From positions 3,472,001-3,536,000 of the forward strand of contig NZ_JACCFO010000001.1 in assembly GCF_013410565.1 (NCBI RefSeq): 64,000 bases of DNA. Reading direction: 5' to 3'. Position 1 is the stretch's first letter. Each line of letters starts with the position of its first letter. The position numbers and the translations under genes are program-made. Shown here piece by piece: positions 44,618 to 53,400 of this stretch. Source of the stretch: Streptomonospora nanhaiensis. GTDB lineage: Bacteria > Actinomycetota > Actinomycetes > Streptosporangiales > Streptosporangiaceae. Under the pieces are notes generated by a model, which saw only the letters and a list, made by a program, of their open reading frames with translations, was not told where the DNA came from and did not search any database.

Positions 44618-45520
44618 TCAGGCGGGGAGCAGGCGCGCGAGCGCGCCGGTCTCCAGGGCCGCGTACACGGCGCCGTCGGGCCCCTCCGCGATCCCGTGCG
44701 GCTCGGAGCCCGGCGTGGGCAGGGCGTAGCCGGTCACACCGCCGTCGGGGGTGATGCGGCCGATGCGGTTGGCGCCCCACTCGGTGAACCAGCACGCGCC
44801 GCCGGGTCCGGCGGTGATGGCGTGCGGGCGCGCGGCGCGGTCGGGCAGCGGGAACTCCGCGACCTCGCCGTCCACGGTGATCCGCCCGATCTGGCCCGCG
44901 CCGATCTCCACGAACCACAGCGCGCCGTCGTGGCCCGCGGTGATCCCGACCGGGGCGGCGCCCTCGGTGGGCAGCCGGTGGATGCCCGTCTGGCCCTCGG
45001 TGGTGATCCGGCCGATCGCGTTGGCCTGGTTGAGTGTGAACCACAGGGCGCCGTCGGCGCCCGCGGCGATCATCGACGGCATGGGGTTGTCCCCCGCCGC
45101 CAGCGGGAACTCGGTGACGGCGCCGTCGACGGTGATGCGGCCGATCCGCCCGCCGGTGATCTGGGTGAACCACAGGGCGCCGTCAGGCCCGGCGGTGATC
45201 CCGTAGGGTCCGCTCCCGGAGGCCGGCAGGCCGAACACCGCGAGGTCCCCGCCGGGACGCAGCCGGCCGATGGCGTCGGACTCGTTGAGCGTGAACCACA
45301 GCGCGCCGTCGGGCCCGGCCGTGATCACGCAGGGCCGCGAACCCGCGTCGACGGCGTGGCGCCGCACCCCGCCGCCGGGCTCCACCCGGGCGATCTCGCC
45401 GGAGTGCACGAGCGTGGTCCACAGGGCGCCGTCGGGCCCGGCGGCGATCCCGTAGGGCCCCTCCTCGGGCCCGGCCACGGGGATCTCGGTGATCGCGGCG
45501 GCGGGCGGGGTGTCGGGCAT
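44618..45520 (-). CDS. vgb: Virginiamycin B lyase (Vgb-like)
   Basis: A 300-residue seven-bladed beta-propeller lyase that linearises streptogramin B antibiotics. The repeats are visible as ITAGPDGALWFT-type units about 42 residues apart. The active-site His233 (RPHAITAG) and Glu247 (WFTEWGAN) are 14 residues apart, the same spacing as the His/Glu pair I recall in staphylococcal Vgb. ATG 45520 with GAGGAG upstream. It heads an operon with the vat-like acetyltransferase, so together they could inactivate both streptogramin components. Confidence 0.9.
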   Translation of the reverse strand: MPDTPPAAAITEIPVAGPEEGPYGIAAGPDGALWTTLVHSGEIARVEPGGGVRRHAVDAGSRPCVITAGPDGALWFTLNESDAIGRLRPGGDLAVFGLPASGSGPYGITAGPDGALWFTQITGGRIGRITVDGAVTEFPLAAGDNPMPSMIAAGADGALWFTLNQANAIGRITTEGQTGIHRLPTEGAAPVGITAGHDGALWFVEIGAGQIGRITVDGEVAEFPLPDRAARPHAITAGPGGACWFTEWGANRIGRITPDGGVTGYALPTPGSEPHGIAEGPDGAVYAALETGALARLLPA

Positions 45521-45688
45521 GCGGGGCTCCTCGGAACGGACGTGGTCAGGGCGGGATCGGTACAGGGACAAAACGGGCGAAGGTGACCGTAGCGGTGTGC
45601 GGGGCCGGGCACAACCCGATTAGCGCGCCGGCGGCGGGCGGGACGGCAGGGCGGCAGGGGGCGGGCGGCGGTCGGCGGGGCCGGGCGG

Positions 45689-46519
45689 TCAGGGCCTGTC
45701 GGCGCAGAACACGGCGGTGCCCGGCAGCAGCCGGCCGCGCAGCGGGCTCCAGCCGCCCCACACCCGGTCGTGCCCGGCGGGCCACTCGGGCTCGACCAGG
45801 TCGCGCAGCACCAGGCCGGCCGCCGCGATCGCACGCACCCAGTCGCCGACCGTGCGGTGGTGCTCGACGTAGACGGCGCGGCCCGCGGCGTCCTCCTCGA
45901 CGTAGGCGCGCCGGTCGAAATAGGAGTGCTCGGCGGTGAGCCCGCGCTCGGTGGGGTCGTCCGGGAAGCACCAGCGCAGCGGGTGGCTGACGGAGAACAC
46001 CAGGCGCCCGCCGGGCCGCAGCACCCGCGCGGCCTCGGCGAGCGCCGCCGCGGCGTCGGGCACGAACGGGAACCCGCCGTAGGCCGAGCAGACCGCGTCG
46101 AAGGACGCGTCGGCGAACGGCAGCCGCTGGGCGTCGGCCTCCACGGCGGGCACCCGCACACCGGTCTCCTCGTCGATGCGCCGGGCGTGCTGCAGCTGCC
46201 GGTGCGAGACGTCGATCCCCACCACCTCGGCCACGCCCTGGACGCGCAGCCAGCGGGAGCACTGCGCGGCCCCGCAGCCGATCTCCAGCACGCGGGCGCC
46301 GCGCAGCCGGTCCGGCGGCCCGAGCAGGCCCGCGTCGGCCTCGTCCAGCCCCTCGGGGCCCCACACGAAGCCGGCGTCGCGCAGGAAGCCGCCGTGCTCG
46401 GCCTGGTACTCGTCGGCGGCGCGCTCCCACCACAGCCGGCTGGCGCGGGCGCTCTCGTCGGGGCCTGCGGGGCGGCGCGCCACGCGCTCGGCCGCGCCGG
46501 GGTCCACGTCGTCGCTCAT
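45689..46519 (-). CDS. Class I SAM-dependent methyltransferase
   Basis: A 276-residue methyltransferase: VLEIGCGAAQCSRWL motif I, VGIDVSHRQLQHAR, the motif IV-like FDAVCSAYGGFPFV and an ARVLRPGGRLVFSV post-motif. An N-terminal helical segment with RLWWERAADEYQAEHG is typical of a common actinobacterial group of small-molecule methyltransferases. ATG 46519 follows CAGGATGG; ATG 46528 is possible. Not an Erm-type rRNA enzyme, so its closeness to the streptogramin genes may be chance. Confidence 0.85.
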   Translation of the reverse strand: MSDDVDPGAAERVARRPAGPDESARASRLWWERAADEYQAEHGGFLRDAGFVWGPEGLDEADAGLLGPPDRLRGARVLEIGCGAAQCSRWLRVQGVAEVVGIDVSHRQLQHARRIDEETGVRVPAVEADAQRLPFADASFDAVCSAYGGFPFVPDAAAALAEAARVLRPGGRLVFSVSHPLRWCFPDDPTERGLTAEHSYFDRRAYVEEDAAGRAVYVEHHRTVGDWVRAIAAAGLVLRDLVEPEWPAGHDRVWGGWSPLRGRLLPGTAVFCADRP

Positions 46520-46556
46520 GGCCGCCATCCTGCCAGGCGGCGGGGCGGGGCCGGGG

Positions 46557-47027
46557 TCAGCGGGCCCGGGTGAGCAGCGGGTCGGGGTTGTCCACGAACC
46601 CGAGGTCGCGGTAGATCCCGTCGCCCTCGGGGGTGGCGGTGAGGTTCACCCGCTCCACCCCGAGCCCGTCGAACCACGCCAGCAGCTCGGCCATGATCGC
46701 GCGGGCATACCCCCGGTGCCGGTGCTCGGGGTCGGTGACCAGCCCGAACACCATGCCGACCCGGCCGTCGGGGTTGTGCGGCATGGGCAGCCGCTGGTCG
46801 ACCACGCCCATTCCGCAGGCGGCCAGGCCGCCCTCGCCGCCGTCGACCACGGCGATGCGCATGGTGTCGCGGAACAGCTGCTCGGCGATGGACTCCGCGC
46901 AGCGCTCGCGCCACGCGTCGCCCTCGGGCGGCGGCCCCCAGCCGCTGTCGGGCCGCTCGGCGAACAGCGCGCGCAGCCGCACCAGTTCCGGGATGTCGGC
47001 GGCGACCGCCGGACGAACGTCGACCAC
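46557..47027 (-). CDS. GNAT family N-acetyltransferase
   Basis: A 156-residue acetyltransferase of the GNAT fold: DVRPAVAADIPELVRLRALF at the start, the acetyl-CoA loop VTDPEHRHRGYARAIMAELL (a Q/R-x-x-G-x-G/A pattern) and a C-terminal IYRDLGFVD turn. GTG 47027 has AGAGGAG just upstream; an earlier ATG would add 17 basic residues. The substrate cannot be told. It ends 37 bases before the methyltransferase start and is probably cotranscribed with it. Confidence 0.85.
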   Translation of the reverse strand: MVDVRPAVAADIPELVRLRALFAERPDSGWGPPPEGDAWRERCAESIAEQLFRDTMRIAVVDGGEGGLAACGMGVVDQRLPMPHNPDGRVGMVFGLVTDPEHRHRGYARAIMAELLAWFDGLGVERVNLTATPEGDGIYRDLGFVDNPDPLLTRAR

Positions 47028-47450
47028 GAGGACTCCTCTGGGTGGTGCCCGCTGCCGCCACCGGGGGCGGAGCCGCAACGGGCGGTGGACGATCCGACCC
47101 TAAAGGGGTCCGCGCCGCCGCCGCACCCGGACGGCGAACCGCACGGGGAGGGCGCGGGCCGTCCGCCGCGCCGCCGCAGTGGGGTGCCCGGATCGGCGTC
47201 GATGGCACCCGGCTCCTCACCATGGGGGATACCGGGCCGCTCTGCGCGGCGAGTCGGCGCCGACGGTCACGTCGCCGCGGAAGACCGCGACTCCTCGCCC
47301 GGGAAACCGGCCATCGGCCGCAAACCGATCGACATTGGCAAGCGGAGTTTCATCTGCCGCTCGCCGGCGCCTTCGCCCCTTGGCGGAGCGTGCGATTCGT
47401 CCGTCCACCGGGAGGCCGATTCCGGCAATCGCAAAAAAGATGGCTGAAAT
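47028..47450. other. Intergenic region, no gene seen
   Basis: About 420 bases upstream of the GNAT gene, GC-rich at first and lower toward 47430. No open frame with a credible start. Promoter of the GNAT gene expected near 47040-47110. Confidence 0.35.
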
Positions 47451-47485
47451 CCGTCGTGCCGCGGATTTCCCCCGCGGCACGACGG
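47451..47485 (-). terminator. Rho-independent terminator of the VOC gene
   Basis: A perfect 14-pair stem (CCGTCGTGCCGCGG and its complement) with a 7-base loop, 56 bases beyond the stop of the VOC gene. A TTTTTT run follows on the minus strand after about a dozen bases. Confidence 0.8.
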
Positions 47486-47540
47486 CGAAAAAGCGGAGCA
47501 CGGCGGGGTGCGCGCCTTGGCGGCACCCGGCGCCCCTCGG

Positions 47541-47948
47541 TCAGAGCTGGTTGATGCGGACCAGGTTGCCCGCCGGGTCGCGGAAGGCGCAGTCGCGGAC
47601 CCCGTAGGGCTGGTCGGTGGGCTCGTGCTCCACCGTGGCGCCGGTGTCCGCCACCCGCTTGAACAGGCCGTCGAGGTCGTCGGTGCCCAAGGTGATCGCC
47701 GCGAACGCGCCCTTGGCCACCAGGTCCATGATGCTGCGGCGGTCCTCCTCGGTGAGGTCGGGGCCGGCGGTCGGCGGCTGCAGCACGATCGAGGTCTCGG
47801 GCTGCCCCACCGGCCCCACGGTGATCCAGCGCATGTCCTCGTAGCCGACGTCGTTGCGGACCTCGAACCCGAGGGCGTCGCGGTAAAAGGCGAGCGCGGC
47901 CTCGGCGTCGGTGTGCGGCAGGAACGTGTAGTGAATGGTCGTCTTCAT
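47541..47948 (-). CDS. VOC (glyoxalase/bleomycin-resistance fold) protein
   Basis: A 135-residue VOC-family protein of the PhnB/YaeR-like kind: a metal-binding His/Glu pattern (IHYTFLPHTDAEAALAFYRD, VEHEPTDQPYGVRDCAFRDP, GNLVRINQL) and two beta-alpha-beta halves. It could be a dioxygenase, glyoxalase or antibiotic-binding protein. ATG 47948, weak ribosome site. Divergent from the DUF1801 gene. Confidence 0.88.
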   Translation of the reverse strand: MKTTIHYTFLPHTDAEAALAFYRDALGFEVRNDVGYEDMRWITVGPVGQPETSIVLQPPTAGPDLTEEDRRSIMDLVAKGAFAAITLGTDDLDGLFKRVADTGATVEHEPTDQPYGVRDCAFRDPAGNLVRINQL

Positions 47949-48165
47949 GGCCCCAACGCTAGGCACCGCGTCCCCCGACGCGCTTCTTGATTCCTGATCA
48001 CCTCGGCCGTGTCGCGGTAAAAGACCGATCGCCGAAACCGGCGGCGTGTCGGTCAGGAATCGAGAAGCGCCGAATTCCCCGGCGCGGCTACCGTGGCGAG
48101 CGCTCTCCCCGCGAGCGGGACGAGGGCACCGGCGCAGGAAGCGCACCACGAGGAAAGGGGACACG

Positions 48166-48606
48166 GTGCCACAGGGGTTCTCGGAGCAGGAACGCGCCGC
48201 CATGAAGGAGCGCGCGGCGGAGCTGAAGAAGGAGGCGGGCCGCGGCCGCGGCGGCAGGGCCGCGGCCGACGAGCTGGACGTGCTCGCCAAGATCGCCGAG
48301 ATGGAGCAGCCCGACCGCGCGATGGCCGAACGCGTCCACGCCATCGTCACCGGCGCCGCGCCGGAGCTGGCGCCCAGGCTCTGGTACGGGCAGCCGGCCT
48401 ACGCCCGGAAGGGGAAGGTGGTCTGCTTCTTCCGCAGCGGCCGGGTCGACAGGGAGCGCTACTCGTCGTTCGGCTTCACCACCGAGGCCGGCCTCGACGA
48501 CCCCGGCGGCCTGTGGCCCACCGCCTACGCGGTGACCGAGCTGACGCCGGAGGGCGAGGAGGCGCTCGCCGCCCTGGTCCGGCGCGCCGTGGGCGCCGAC
48601 GACTGA
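48166..48606 (+). CDS. DUF1801/YdhG-like protein
   Basis: A 146-residue protein with an N-terminal Lys/Arg-rich helix and a DUF1801-like domain (YdhG family): IAEMEQPDRAMAERVHAIV, LAPRLWYGQPAYARKGKVVC, FFRS and a C-terminal LTPEGEEALAALVRRAV. Such proteins have an iron-chaperone-like fold and no proven function. GTG 48166 with AGGAAAGGGG upstream. Converges with the broken WYL gene. Confidence 0.82.
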   Translation: MPQGFSEQERAAMKERAAELKKEAGRGRGGRAAADELDVLAKIAEMEQPDRAMAERVHAIVTGAAPELAPRLWYGQPAYARKGKVVCFFRSGRVDRERYSSFGFTTEAGLDDPGGLWPTAYAVTELTPEGEEALAALVRRAVGADD

Positions 48607-48607
48607 C

Positions 48608-48634
48608 GGCCGCGCCGCCCAGGGCGGCGCGGCC
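48608..48634. terminator. Bidirectional hairpin terminator
   Basis: GGCCGCGCCGCCC and its perfect complement flank a single A, directly after the DUF1801 stop and 13 bases from the WYL gene's end. It serves both convergent genes. Confidence 0.75.
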
Positions 48635-48646
48635 CGGCCCGCCGCC

Positions 48647-49569
48647 TCACGCGCCGTCCGCCGCCCGGGCGAACCGGCGGGCCAGGCCGCGCAGGTGCGC
48701 GGTCAGCTCGGGCGGGTCGACCACCTCGAAGTCCACGCCCAGGGCGCCGATCCGGGACGCCACCAGGTCCCACGAGTACGCGCCGGTGTGCAGGATGCAC
48801 GTGTGCTCGTCGCGCGCCTCGGCCACACCCCACTCCGGGGTCATCCAGTGCAGCGCGCCGATTCCGGTGTGCAGCAGGACGGTGGCGCGCCGCCGCCACC
48901 CCGCCTCGGCGCGGCCCGCCTCGACGAACCCCAGCACGTCGCCGCCCGGCGCCTCGCGCGGGGCGAAGCGCGGCCCGTTGGGCGTGCGCAGCGCCACGCG
49001 GTCCACGCGGAAGGTCCGCCAGTCGTCGCGCGCCGGATCCCACGCGGCCAGGTACCACCGGCCCCCGGTGTGCACCAGCCGGTGCGGCTCGACCTCCCGG
49101 GGCCCGGCCGCGCCGCCGGGCCCCCGGTAGTCGAAACGCAGCCGCTCGTGGTCGCGGCAGGCGCGCGCTCGGGTGCCTCGGCGGTCGCCACGGCCGTGTG
49201 CACGGCGCCGACCTGGCGGCGCAGCCGCGAGGGCAGGACCTGCTCCAGCTTGGCCAGCGCGCGCAGCGCGGTCTCCTCGACGCCGGCGATGGAGCCCGAC
49301 GCGGCGGTGCGCAGCCCCACGGCCACCGCCACCGCCTCGGCGTCGTCCAGCACCAGCGGGGGCAGCCGCGCGCCCGCGCCCAGCCGGTACCCCCCGCCGG
49401 CACCGGGAGTGGCGTGCACCGGGTAGCCCAGGTCGCGCAGCCGCTCGACGTCCTTGCGGACGGTACGGGTGGTCACGCCCAGCCGCTCGGCCAGGCGCGG
49501 GCCGGACCAGTCGGGGACGGACTGCAGGAGCGAGAGCAGGCGCAGCAGCCGCGCCGAGGTGTCGGCCAT
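48647..49569 (-). pseudogene. WYL-domain transcriptional regulator, frameshifted
   Basis: The first half (ATG 49569 to about 49170) encodes an HTH regulator start: MADTSARLLRLLSLLQSVP, the TTRTVRKDVERLRDLGYPV recognition motif and the QVGAVHTAVATAEAPER linker. Beyond that the frame turns to Pro/Ala/Thr nonsense, while the matching WYL domain (ACRDHERLRFDYRG, HTGGRWYLAAWDPARDDWRT, then PPELTAHLRGLARRF) continues in another frame to 48647. The join near 49165-49185 has lost part of the usual linker, so a small deletion plus frameshift is likely. Unless it is a sequencing error, the product is truncated. Confidence 0.75.
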
Positions 49570-49636
49570 GGGGGTGATTCTGCCCGACCGCGCGGAACGG
49601 CCCCTTCCGCGATCCCCGGCGCCGGCAACCGCCCCG

Positions 49637-50014
49637 CTACCGCTCGGCGGACAGCGCGCCCCAGTCCCACAGCGCCTGGAGCACCGGCCCCAGCGCGCGC
49701 CCCCGCTCGGTGAGGACGTAGCGCACGCGCGGCGGCCACCCCGGGCGGCGGACGCGCGTGGCCACCCCGGCATCGACCAGCTGCGCCAGCCGGTCGCTGA
49801 GCACCTTCGCCGACAGCTCGGGCAGCGCCCCCGCCAGCTCGGTGTAGGACTCCCGGCCGCGCAGCAGTTCACGCACGACCAGCGTGGTCCACCGGCCGGA
49901 CAGCGCCGCCAGCGCGGTCTCGACGGGGCAGTCGGGCACCGGGCGCGCCACCGCCGCCAGCGGGTGTGCGGGCAGTCCGGGCCGCGGCGCGTGGCCAACC
50001 GTTTGGTGAGTCAC
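49637..50014 (-). CDS. HxlR-family transcriptional regulator
   Basis: A 125-residue winged-helix regulator of the HxlR/MarR-like family. Cys29 in the PDCPVETALAALSGRWTTL entry, then a wHTH (LSAKVLSDRLAQLVDAGVA) and a C-terminal LTERGRALGPVLQALWDW dimer helix. The Cys is the redox sensor in characterised HxlR and QorR relatives. GTG 50014 with GGAGG 7 bases upstream. Divergent from the NTF2-like gene, which it probably regulates. Confidence 0.88.
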   Translation of the reverse strand: MTHQTVGHAPRPGLPAHPLAAVARPVPDCPVETALAALSGRWTTLVVRELLRGRESYTELAGALPELSAKVLSDRLAQLVDAGVATRVRRPGWPPRVRYVLTERGRALGPVLQALWDWGALSAER

Positions 50015-50107
50015 GAGGGCGCCTCCTAGCGTCCGGGTGCGGAAACGCGACGGTGATGCCGCGGCGGCGCGGCGCGCCGGTGCCCGCGGCCCTGATGTGG
50101 AGGTCCC

Positions 50108-50485
50108 ATGATGTCGTCTTCGCCCCGCACCCCGCACGAGGTGCCGGCCGCCTTCGCCGAGCGGTTCAACACCGGCCGCGTCGAACGGGTGCTGGAGCTG
50201 TTCCCCGGCGGCGCGGTGCTGGTGCCCGAGCCGGGCGCGCCCGTGTCCGGCGCCGGCCTGGCCGGAGGGCTGGCGGGGCACCTGTCGCTGGGGCTGCCCA
50301 TCAGCGTGGCGCCCCGGCACGTCTACGTGAGCGGCGACGTGGCCCTGCTGATCGTCGACTGGCGGATCGAGGGCACGGCGGCGGGCGAGGAGGTGGCGCT
50401 GCGGGGGACGGCGACCGACGTGGTGCGGCGCGGCCCCGACGGCGTGTGGCGCTACGCCGTGGACAACCCGCACGGCACGGCCTGA
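50108..50485 (+). CDS. NTF2-like (SnoaL/DUF4440) protein
   Basis: A 125-residue NTF2-fold protein: FAERFNTGRVERVLELF helix pair, a strand LVPEPGAPVSG and a curved sheet ending GVWRYAVDNPHG. The family covers isomerases, hydratases and scaffold proteins, so no reaction is assigned. GGAGG lies 6 bases before the ATG. Divergent from hxlR; its stop is 4 bases from the SURF1 stop. Confidence 0.8.
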   Translation: MMSSSPRTPHEVPAAFAERFNTGRVERVLELFPGGAVLVPEPGAPVSGAGLAGGLAGHLSLGLPISVAPRHVYVSGDVALLIVDWRIEGTAAGEEVALRGTATDVVRRGPDGVWRYAVDNPHGTA

Positions 50486-50489
50486 GCTG

Positions 50490-51431
50490 TCAGCGGCGCG
50501 CGCCCGAGTGCGGGCGGGGCTCGGCGGTGCCGGCGGCGGCGTCCTCGGCGGGGGCGGAGCGCTCGGAGGTGCCCTCGGCGGCGGCCGGTGTACCGCCGCC
50601 GGACCCTCCTGGCTCGGGCCCCGGGCCTCCGCCACCGGGGCCATCGGAGCCGCCGGAGCCACCGGAGGTTCCCGGCGCTTCGGCGGAGCCGTCCCGGGCG
50701 TCCTTGACCTCGCGGCGCATGAGGAAGATCCAGCCGCCGATCGCGATGACCGTGAACACCCACCACTGCACCGCGTAGGACAGGTTCATGCCGGTGTTGA
50801 CCTCGGGCGCGGCGACGGGCTCGGGCGCGTCGGCGCTCTCGGGCCGCTGCTCGGTCAGCTCGGCGTAGCCGCCGTAGACGGGGTAGGGCAGGTCCTCGGC
50901 GATCGTGTCGACGTCCACGATCATGATCTGGCCCTCGGGCAGGCCCTCGCGGACGCGGATTCCGGTGTTCTCGGGGGTCTCGCTGTACTGGAGCCGGCCG
51001 GTCACCGTGACCTCGCCCTCGGGGGCGGGCGGGACCTCGGGCTCGGCGGTGGCCGAGGGCGGCTGCGCGATCCAGCCGCGGTTGACCAGCAGCGCCGGGC
51101 CGTCGTCGGTGACCAGCGGGGTGAGCACGTGCAGGCCCACCCCCGCCGAGCCGTCGCGGTTGCGCACCAGCAGTTCGTGCTCGGTGTCGTAGCGGCCGGT
51201 GGCCGTCACCCGGCGCCAGCGGTCCTCGGGCGGGACGTCCTCGCCGGGGGCGGCCAACTCCCGCACCGGAACGGGGTCGGCGGCGATGTTGGCCTCCTGC
51301 AGGGCGGCCGCCGCGGCCTTGTCCTCCCAGCGGCCCCACTGCCAGAAGCCCAGCCAGACGAAGGAGGGCACGACCAGCGCCACCAGCGCGTGAAACGCCA
51401 GCATGCGCGGGGTGAGCAGGACTCGGAGCAC
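50490..51431 (-). CDS. SURF1-family cytochrome oxidase assembly protein
   Basis: A 313-residue protein with a membrane helix near each end of its core (about 10-32 and 222-242) and a periplasmic domain between them, the SURF1 layout. Family stretches include GFWQWGRWEDKAAA, RRVTATGRYD, LLVNRGWIAQ and the C-terminal NLSYAVQWWVFTVIAIGGWI. The tail after residue 245 is Gly/Ser/Pro-rich and probably disordered. SURF1 helps insert haem a into cytochrome c oxidase. GTG 51431; the TAGCCT hexamer close upstream suggests a leaderless start. Confidence 0.9.
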   Translation of the reverse strand: MLRVLLTPRMLAFHALVALVVPSFVWLGFWQWGRWEDKAAAAALQEANIAADPVPVRELAAPGEDVPPEDRWRRVTATGRYDTEHELLVRNRDGSAGVGLHVLTPLVTDDGPALLVNRGWIAQPPSATAEPEVPPAPEGEVTVTGRLQYSETPENTGIRVREGLPEGQIMIVDVDTIAEDLPYPVYGGYAELTEQRPESADAPEPVAAPEVNTGMNLSYAVQWWVFTVIAIGGWIFLMRREVKDARDGSAEAPGTSGGSGGSDGPGGGGPGPEPGGSGGGTPAAAEGTSERSAPAEDAAAGTAEPRPHSGARR

Positions 51432-51612
51432 GTCTTCGAGGCTATCCGAGCACCCGGGCGCCCCCGCACCGGGTGGCGGTTGGCGCACGGTCCGCGCACG
51501 CGCCCGCGCGGCCCCGCATGCCCCTCACCACGCGGACCGCGCCGCCCCGGTCATGGGGCCCCGGGGCGGCGCGGCGTCGCGGTGGACGGGTGGACGGGTG
51601 CGGTGCCGGGCC

Positions 51613-52701
51613 TCAGTCCCGGTCGGCGGACTCGGCGCCGTCCTCGGCCGGGCCGGCGGCGGCCCGGCGGCGGCGGGTGAGGTACATCGCCCCGGCGCCG
51701 CCGCCGATGGCGGCCAGCGCCGCGGCCACCAGGCCGCCCAGCGCGGGGCCGGTCAGCGGCAGGTCGCCGGCGGCTCCGGCGCCGTCGCCCGGCTGGGGCG
51801 CGGCCTGGTCGTCGGGCGAGGGGCCGGTGCCGGCCGAGGGCGACGGCGACGGCTCGGCCGAGGGCGTGCCGCCCTCGCCGCCGGGGTCGCCGGTCTCGCC
51901 CCGCTGCTCGTCGCCGCCGCCGGGCGGCTGCTCACCGCCGTCGCCGCCGCCGGGCGCGCCGGGGTCGCCCTGGGAGATCTTCTCGACGCAGTCGGGCTCG
52001 GCGATGCCCAGCACCGCCACCGCGTTCTCGCAGATGTCCACGGCGGCGTTGACCGGGATGTTGACCTGGTTGCCGCTGGCCACCCCGCCGGAGCCGTCGG
52101 TGGTGGGCGCGCCCTCGCCGGAGGACTCCGCGGACTCCTCGATGACGTTGACGATCGTGGTGCACTGGGCGCTGGAGGCGCCCAGCACGGCGATGGAGTT
52201 GCCGCAGACGTCGAGCGCGACGTCGACCGGGATGTTGATCTGGTTGCCGCTGGCGATCCCGCCGGAGCCGTCGGTGGTGGGCGCTCTCTCGGCGGACTCC
52301 TCGGCCAGCTCCTCCACCACCGTGGTGCAGTCGGCCTTGGCGATGCCGCCGATGGCCGCGGAGTTGCCGCAGATGTCCAGGGCCACGTCCACGGGGATGT
52401 TGATCTGGTTGCCGCTGGCGATCCCGCCCGACCCGTCGGTGGCGGGGCCCTCCTGCCCGGCGTCGCTGGCGGCGTAGAGCACCTCGGAGACGCGGTCGCA
52501 GTCGGCCTGGGAGATCCCCAGGACCGACAGCGCGTTGCCGCACAGCTGGGCGCGGATGTCGGCGGGGACGTTGACCTGGTTGCCGCTGCCCACCCCGCCC
52601 GAGCCGTCGGTCTGGGGGTCGGCCAGCGCGGCGGCGGGTGCCGCGCCGAGGATTCCCGCGGTGAGCAGGGAGGCGGTCAGATAGGTGTACTGCTTGCGCA
52701 T
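51613..52701 (-). CDS. Four-domain chaplin with LPLTG sortase signal
   Basis: A 362-residue surface protein: signal peptide (1-27), four chaplin domains each with one Cys pair 14 residues apart (Cys54/68, 111/125, 166/180, 224/238) in a CGN(A/S)...C pattern preceded by GSG(G/N)Q-NIPVDVALD-type stretches, then a Gly/Pro/Ser spacer and the sorting signal LPLTG (314-318), a membrane helix and an RRRR tail. Long Streptomyces chaplins anchor through sortase but carry two domains, so four is unusual. ATG with AAAGGT upstream. Expected on aerial hyphae or spores as an amyloid coat. Confidence 0.92.
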   Translation of the reverse strand: MRKQYTYLTASLLTAGILGAAPAAALADPQTDGSGGVGSGNQVNVPADIRAQLCGNALSVLGISQADCDRVSEVLYAASDAGQEGPATDGSGGIASGNQINIPVDVALDICGNSAAIGGIAKADCTTVVEELAEESAERAPTTDGSGGIASGNQINIPVDVALDVCGNSIAVLGASSAQCTTIVNVIEESAESSGEGAPTTDGSGGVASGNQVNIPVNAAVDICENAVAVLGIAEPDCVEKISQGDPGAPGGGDGGEQPPGGGDEQRGETGDPGGEGGTPSAEPSPSPSAGTGPSPDDQAAPQPGDGAGAAGDLPLTGPALGGLVAAALAAIGGGAGAMYLTRRRRAAAGPAEDGAESADRD

Positions 52702-53323
52702 GTTTCGGGGTGACCTTTCGCGGACGCGAACACGTTGGGCTTTCGATCGGTGTCGAAGCGTCACCGCGGGCGGGCGCAGTGCGGCACGGCGCGGCCCGCG
52801 GGCGGGGGGTGGTGCTTCAGGCGGCACCGACCCGGCGGCCTGTCGGCGCCCGTCGCGGGCGGCGGCCGTGGGGCGGCGGAAAGATCGGCTCATCGGGACA
52901 CCGGAGGCCCGGTGAGCCGCACGACCTTGCCGCTCCCGGATTACGCTAGCAGCTCTGAATTCCCTGTCAGGCGTTTTGCAGAAAATCCACCCATACCAAC
53001 AGGGACGAGGTATACCGAACGACACGCTCCGTGATCACGGCTGATGTATGCACCCGAATCCGCCGGGGTGTGCGAGCCCGGCGAGCTTCGCGAAAAAGGG
53101 CGAACCTCATCGGACCAATTCCGCCAAGGCCCCCAAATCGGGACAACCGGGAATCGCGTCGGCAATGGGCGGAAACGGATGTCCGGCAATTCCGGCGGTC
53201 ACTCGGCGCGTTGGCCGTGTCGTACCGCACACCAGCGGTGCCGGACCGCCGCACGGCACCCCGCGCCGGCCCGCCCCCATCCGCCCGGGCCCGCCGGAAC
53301 CGCCCGGGCCCCGCACACGAAAA
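52702..53323. other. Long intergenic region upstream of the chaplin
   Basis: About 620 bases. 52950-53220 is much less GC-rich than the rest of the window. It probably holds the chaplin promoter and control sites. No gene or RNA gene could be supported. Confidence 0.4.
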
Positions 53324-53359
53324 GCCCCGGGCGCGGATCCGCGGATCCGCGCCCGGGGC
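53324..53359. terminator. Very strong palindromic terminator after catalase
   Basis: A 17-pair perfect stem (GCCCCGGGCGCGGATCC and its complement) around GC, with TTTT beyond it on the catalase strand. One of the most stable hairpins in the window. Confidence 0.8.
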
Positions 53360-53400
53360 GGGGCGCTCGGCCCGGCTCACTCAGCCGGAGGCCGGCAGGG

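Noticed and set aside
43865..46519. A possible streptogramin biosynthetic cluster around vgb and vat
   Set aside because: There are no peptide synthetase or polyketide genes, and the nearby methyltransferase is a general type.
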